Shown here: positions 60,790 to 64,000 of the stretch, piece by piece
Layout: the number at the start of each line of letters is the position of its first letter
How positions within the stretch are numbered: position 1 is the first letter of the stretch
Origin: Mycolicibacillus parakoreensis
Lineage (GTDB): Bacteria; Actinomycetota; Actinomycetes; Mycobacteriales; Mycobacteriaceae
Length of the DNA: 64,000 bases
Direction of reading: 5' to 3'
Assembly: GCF_022370835.2 (NCBI RefSeq)
Contig: NZ_CP092365.1
Span: forward strand, 682,001-746,000
Position numbers and translations under genes: made by a program
Notes under the pieces: model-generated
Database searches by the model: none
What the model was told of the DNA's origin: nothing
The model's input: the letters and a program-made list of their open reading frames with translations, nothing else

Positions 60790-62387
60790 GTGTGGACACC
60801 CGCGCCGCGGCGGCCGAGACGGCCGATTCGTCGCGCCGGCCGATCCGGCGCGCTTTGATCAGTGTCTACGACAAGACCGGTCTGGTGGACCTCGCGCAGG
60901 GCCTGCACGACGCCGGCGTCGAGATCGTGTCGACTGGATCGACGGCGAAAACCATTGCTGATAAAGGAATCCCAGTCACGGCGGTCGAGCAGGTAACCGG
61001 TTTCCCGGAGGTCCTCGACGGTCGGGTCAAGACGCTGCACCCCAAGGTGCACGCCGGGCTGCTCGCCGATCTGCGCAAACCCGAACATGTGGCCGCGCTG
61101 CGGGATTTGGGGATCGCCGCATTCGAGTTGGTGGTGGCCAACCTCTATCCGTTCAGCGAAACCGTCGATTCCGGGGCCGACATCGACGAATGCGTCGAAC
61201 AGATCGACATCGGGGGGCCGTCGATGGTGCGGGCGGCAGCCAAGAACCACCCCAGCGTCGCCGTGGTGGTCTCGCCGCTCGGTTACGACGGTGTGCTCGC
61301 CGCGGTCAACACCGGCGGATTCACCCTTGCTGAGCGGAAACGTCTGGCCTCGTTAGCGTTTCGGCACACCGCCGAATACGACATCGCGGTGGCCACCTGG
61401 ATGGAGTCCAACCTGGCACCCGAGCAGCCGCGCCAATCGCTGCCCGAATGGACCGCGTCGACCTGGCATCGCGCCGCGGTGTTGCGCTACGGCGAGAACC
61501 CGCACCAACAGGCGGCGCTGTACTGCGACGCCGGCGCGTGGCCGGGGCTGGCCCAGGCCGACCAGTTGCACGGCAAGGAGATGTCGTACAACAACTACAC
61601 CGACGCCGACGCCGCCTGGCGTGCCGCGTTCGACCACGAGCAGACCTGTGTGGCGATCGTCAAACACGCCAACCCCTGCGGCATCGCGGTCTCCGCGCAG
61701 TCGGTCGCCGACGCGCACCGCAAGGCGCACGCCTGCGACCCGCTGAGCGCGTTCGGCGGGGTGATCGCCACCAACACCGAGGTCAGCGTCGAGATGGCCG
61801 AACACGTCGCCACGATCTTCACCGAGGTGATCGTCGCCCCGGCCTACGCGCCCGGCGCGGTGGAGGCGCTGGCGGCCAAGAAGAACATCCGGATCCTGGT
61901 CGTCTCCGAGCCGCTGCGCTCGGGCACCGAGGTGCGCCAGATCAGCGGCGGGATGCTCCTGCAGCAGCGCGACAACCTCGACGCCGGCGGCGACGACCCC
62001 GCCTCGTGGACGTTGGCCACCGGCGCGCGTGCCGACGCGGCGGTGCTGGCCGACCTGGCGTTCGCCTGGCGGGCCTGCCGGGCGGTGAAATCCAACGCGA
62101 TCGTGATCGCCGCCGACGGCGCCACCGTGGGGGTGGGGATGGGTCAGGTCAACCGGGTTGACGCGGCAGGGCTGGCCGTCGAGCGCGGCGGCGACCGGGT
62201 CCGCGGCGCGGTCGCCGCCTCCGACGCGTTCTTCCCGTTCCCCGACGGCCTGGAGACGCTGACCGCCGCCGGGGTGACCGCGATCGTGCAGCCCGGCGGG
62301 TCGGTGCGGGACGAGCAGGTCATCGCCGCGGCCACCCAGGCCGGGATCACCCTGTATCTGACCGGAACGCGGCACTTCGCGCACTGA
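60786..62387 (+). CDS. purH: Bifunctional AICAR formyltransferase/IMP cyclohydrolase
   Basis: A 533-residue PurH. The N-terminal MGS-like IMP cyclohydrolase domain has [31 protein letters not shown] and [20 protein letters not shown]. The C-terminal AICAR transformylase domain has [29 protein letters not shown] and [22 protein letters not shown] sequence near the end. It catalyses the last two steps of IMP synthesis. It is translated in a coupled fashion with purN. Confidence 0.98.
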   Translation: MSVDTRAAAAETADSSRRPIRRALISVYDKTGLVDLAQGLHDAGVEIVSTGSTAKTIADKGIPVTAVEQVTGFPEVLDGRVKTLHPKVHAGLLADLRKPEHVAALRDLGIAAFELVVANLYPFSETVDSGADIDECVEQIDIGGPSMVRAAAKNHPSVAVVVSPLGYDGVLAAVNTGGFTLAERKRLASLAFRHTAEYDIAVATWMESNLAPEQPRQSLPEWTASTWHRAAVLRYGENPHQQAALYCDAGAWPGLAQADQLHGKEMSYNNYTDADAAWRAAFDHEQTCVAIVKHANPCGIAVSAQSVADAHRKAHACDPLSAFGGVIATNTEVSVEMAEHVATIFTEVIVAPAYAPGAVEALAAKKNIRILVVSEPLRSGTEVRQISGGMLLQQRDNLDAGGDDPASWTLATGARADAAVLADLAFAWRACRAVKSNAIVIAADGATVGVGMGQVNRVDAAGLAVERGGDRVRGAVAASDAFFPFPDGLETLTAAGVTAIVQPGGSVRDEQVIAAATQAGITLYLTGTRHFAH

Positions 62388-62425
62388 GCGTCGACGGCTC
62401 GGGCGCGCCCACGTAGGTTGGGGTG

Positions 62426-63820
62426 GTGCCCGCACCTGATTTTCAACCCCGCACCACGGTCGGTGAGCTGCGCGCTGCCGGCCATCGTCAACGCAGCGTC
62501 AAACAGGAGATCGCCGAGAACCTGCTCGCCGCCCTCACCGACGGCACCGACACCGACCGGATCTGGCCGGGCATCCTCGGGTTTGACGACACCGTGCTCC
62601 CGCAGTTGGAACGCGCGCTGATCGCCGGACACGACGTCGTGCTGCTCGGTGAGCGCGGTCAGGGCAAAACCCGCCTGCTGCGGGCCCTGATCGGGCTGCT
62701 CGACGAATGGACCCCGGTGATCGCCGACGCCGAACTCGACGAGCACCCCTACACGCCGATCACCCCGGCGTCGATCCGCCGCGCCGAGGAACTCGGCGAC
62801 GACCTGCCGGTCGTGTGGCGCCACCGCGACGAGCGCTACACCGAGAAGTTGGCCACCCCCGACACGTCGGTCGCCGACCTCGTCGGCGACATCGACCCGA
62901 TCAAGGTCGCCGAAGGGCGCAGCCTCGGCGATCCCGAGACCATCGCCTACGGGCTGATCCCGCGCGCGCACCGGGGGATCGTGGCGGTCAACGAACTGCC
63001 CGACCTCGCCGAACGTATCCAGGTGGCGATGCTCAACGTGATGGAGGAACGCGACATCCAGGTCCGCGGCTACACGCTGCGGCTTCCGCTGGACGTGCTG
63101 GTCGTCGCCAGCGCCAACCCGGAGGACTACACCAACCGGGGCCGGATCATCACCCCGCTCAAGGACCGGTTCGGCGCCGAGATCCGCACCCACTACCCCC
63201 GGGCGCTCGACGCCGAGGTCGGGGTCATCGCCCAGGAGGCCCACCTGAGCGCGGAGGTCCCCGACTATCTGCTGGCCGTGATCGCCCGGTTCACCCGCAG
63301 CCTGCGCGAATCCCGCTCGGTCGATCAGCGCTCGGGGGTCTCGGCGCGGTTCTCGATCGCCGCGGCCGAGACCGTCGCGGCGGCGGCACGGCACCGGGGC
63401 GCGGTGCTCGGCGAGTCCGACCCGGTGGCGCGGATGGTGGATCTGGGCACGGTCATCGACGTGCTGCGCGGCAAACTGGAGTTCGAATCCGGCGAGGAGG
63501 GCCGCGAACAGACGGTGCTCGAGCACCTGTTGCGCCGGGCGGTCGCCGACACCGCCGCGACGGTGCTCGGCGGCATCGACGTCGGCGCGTTGGTCACCGC
63601 GGTCGAGGCCGGCTCGGTGGTGACCACCGGTGACCGGGTCTCGGCCAAGGCGGTGCTGGCCGCCCTGCCCGAACTGCCGGTCCTCGACGAGATCGCGACC
63701 CGCGTCGGCGCCGAGTCCGCCGGGCAGCGCGCCGCCGCGGTGGAGCTGGCGCTGGAGGCGTTGTATCTGGCCAAACGCCTCGACAAACACTCCGGTGAGG
63801 GCGAAACCGTCTATGGCTGA
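62426..63820 (+). CDS. AAA+ ATPase of the MoxR/Mg-chelatase-like type (Rv0958)
   Basis: A 464-residue AAA+ ATPase. Walker A is in LLGERGQGKTRLLRAL, Walker B-like in GIVAVNELPDLAERIQ, and sensor-1 ASANPEDYTNRGRIITPLKDRFG follows. Proteins of this group act with a VWA partner, encoded next (8-nt overlap), as chaperones for metal or complex assembly; a true Mg-chelatase is unlikely here. GTG 62426 is chosen because TAGGTT lies 6 nt upstream with no ribosome site, a leaderless pattern; GTG 62423 is an alternative. Confidence 0.9.
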   Translation: MPAPDFQPRTTVGELRAAGHRQRSVKQEIAENLLAALTDGTDTDRIWPGILGFDDTVLPQLERALIAGHDVVLLGERGQGKTRLLRALIGLLDEWTPVIADAELDEHPYTPITPASIRRAEELGDDLPVVWRHRDERYTEKLATPDTSVADLVGDIDPIKVAEGRSLGDPETIAYGLIPRAHRGIVAVNELPDLAERIQVAMLNVMEERDIQVRGYTLRLPLDVLVVASANPEDYTNRGRIITPLKDRFGAEIRTHYPRALDAEVGVIAQEAHLSAEVPDYLLAVIARFTRSLRESRSVDQRSGVSARFSIAAAETVAAAARHRGAVLGESDPVARMVDLGTVIDVLRGKLEFESGEEGREQTVLEHLLRRAVADTAATVLGGIDVGALVTAVEAGSVVTTGDRVSAKAVLAALPELPVLDEIATRVGAESAGQRAAAVELALEALYLAKRLDKHSGEGETVYG

Positions 63821-64000
63821 TCGGCATTCGTCGCGATACTCGGCCTACACCGGCGGACCCGATCCGCTGGCGCCGCCGCTGGATCTGCGTGATGCCCTCG
63901 AACAGATCGGCGAGGACGTGATGGCCGGCGCGTCACCGCGGCGTGCGCTGGCGGAGTTGCTGCGCCGCGGCAACTCCACCGTGACCGGCGCGGACAAACT
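63813..64000 (+). CDS. VWA-domain partner of the AAA+ ATPase, N-terminal part (cut by window end)
   Basis: ATG 63813 opens a frame that runs to the end of the window (62 codons), overlapping the ATPase stop by 8 nt. It begins MADRHSSRYSAYTGGPDPLAPP and continues with DALEQIGEDVMAGASPRRALAELLRRG, as in the N-terminus of Rv0959. The MIDAS (DxSxS) and rest of the VWA domain are outside the window. Identity is inferred from the N-terminus and order. Confidence 0.75.
   Translation, partial: MADRHSSRYSAYTGGPDPLAPPLDLRDALEQIGEDVMAGASPRRALAELLRRGNSTVTGADK

Overview
The window is high-GC actinobacterial DNA. It carries TetR-MmpS-MmpL, Ku/LigD end joining, PE/PPE proteins, a PerM-like membrane protein and a short chorismate mutase, so the host is a mycobacterium. 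Gene order is broadly that of M. tuberculosis Rv0908-Rv0959 (from memory; no alignment was run). PE/PPE genes are few and cobF is present, which points to a non-tuberculous species.

Layout. 1-5.8 kb: the end of ctpE, an Rv0909/Rv0910-type toxin-antitoxin pair, a small membrane protein, a tightly overlapping tetR-mmpS-mmpL operon (minus strand) and tRNA-Arg(CCT). 5.8-25.4 kb: an accessory block not colinear with M. tuberculosis. It holds a P450, several TetR regulators, two CrtI-like FAD oxidoreductases, an APH-fold kinase, a minus-strand run (45-aa ORF, zinc ADH, AraC, cupin, SDR), a deazaflavin-dependent nitroreductase, a TetR regulon with three matching operators, a beta-hydroxyacid dehydrogenase/CMD pair, an Ntn hydrolase, nrdF, marR and a gamma-glutamylcyclotransferase. 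The block ends in a composite IS5/TnpB remnant whose right edge is the mntH stop codon. 25.4-33.7 kb: mntH, an SDR, ku, a PfkB sugar kinase, ligD and an FAH-metallo-beta-lactamase fusion. 33.7-39.4 kb: a 48-aa ORF, a DUF4873/AurF-like diiron pair, cobF, a small membrane protein, a PAP2 phosphatase, a full-length Fpg/Nei glycosylase and an SDR. 39.4-43.1 kb: an inserted PPE-PE-PPE-DUF732 operon. 43.1-64 kb: core genes pgi, ric, a membrane-anchored molybdopterin oxidoreductase, chorismate mutase, uvrD1, two membrane proteins, an M23 peptidase, sucCD, a thiolase-like gene, an LLM oxidoreductase, an Rv0954-like protein, perM, purN, purH, a MoxR/Mg-chelatase-like ATPase and the start of its VWA partner.

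The genes form several modules: envelope export (MmpS/MmpL), redox catabolism under TetR/AraC control, end joining (Ku/LigD), corrin synthesis (CobF), ESX-type substrates (PPE/PE) and central metabolism (Pgi, SucCD, PurNH). Many starts lie 6-7 nt after a TANNNT element with no ribosome site, which suggests leaderless mRNAs. The observations I rate highest are the shared TetR operator, the IS5/TnpB composite at mntH, the 45-aa ORF coupled to the alcohol dehydrogenase, the cobF/Fpg block, the AurF-DUF4873 pair and the molybdoenzyme-cytochrome fusion.
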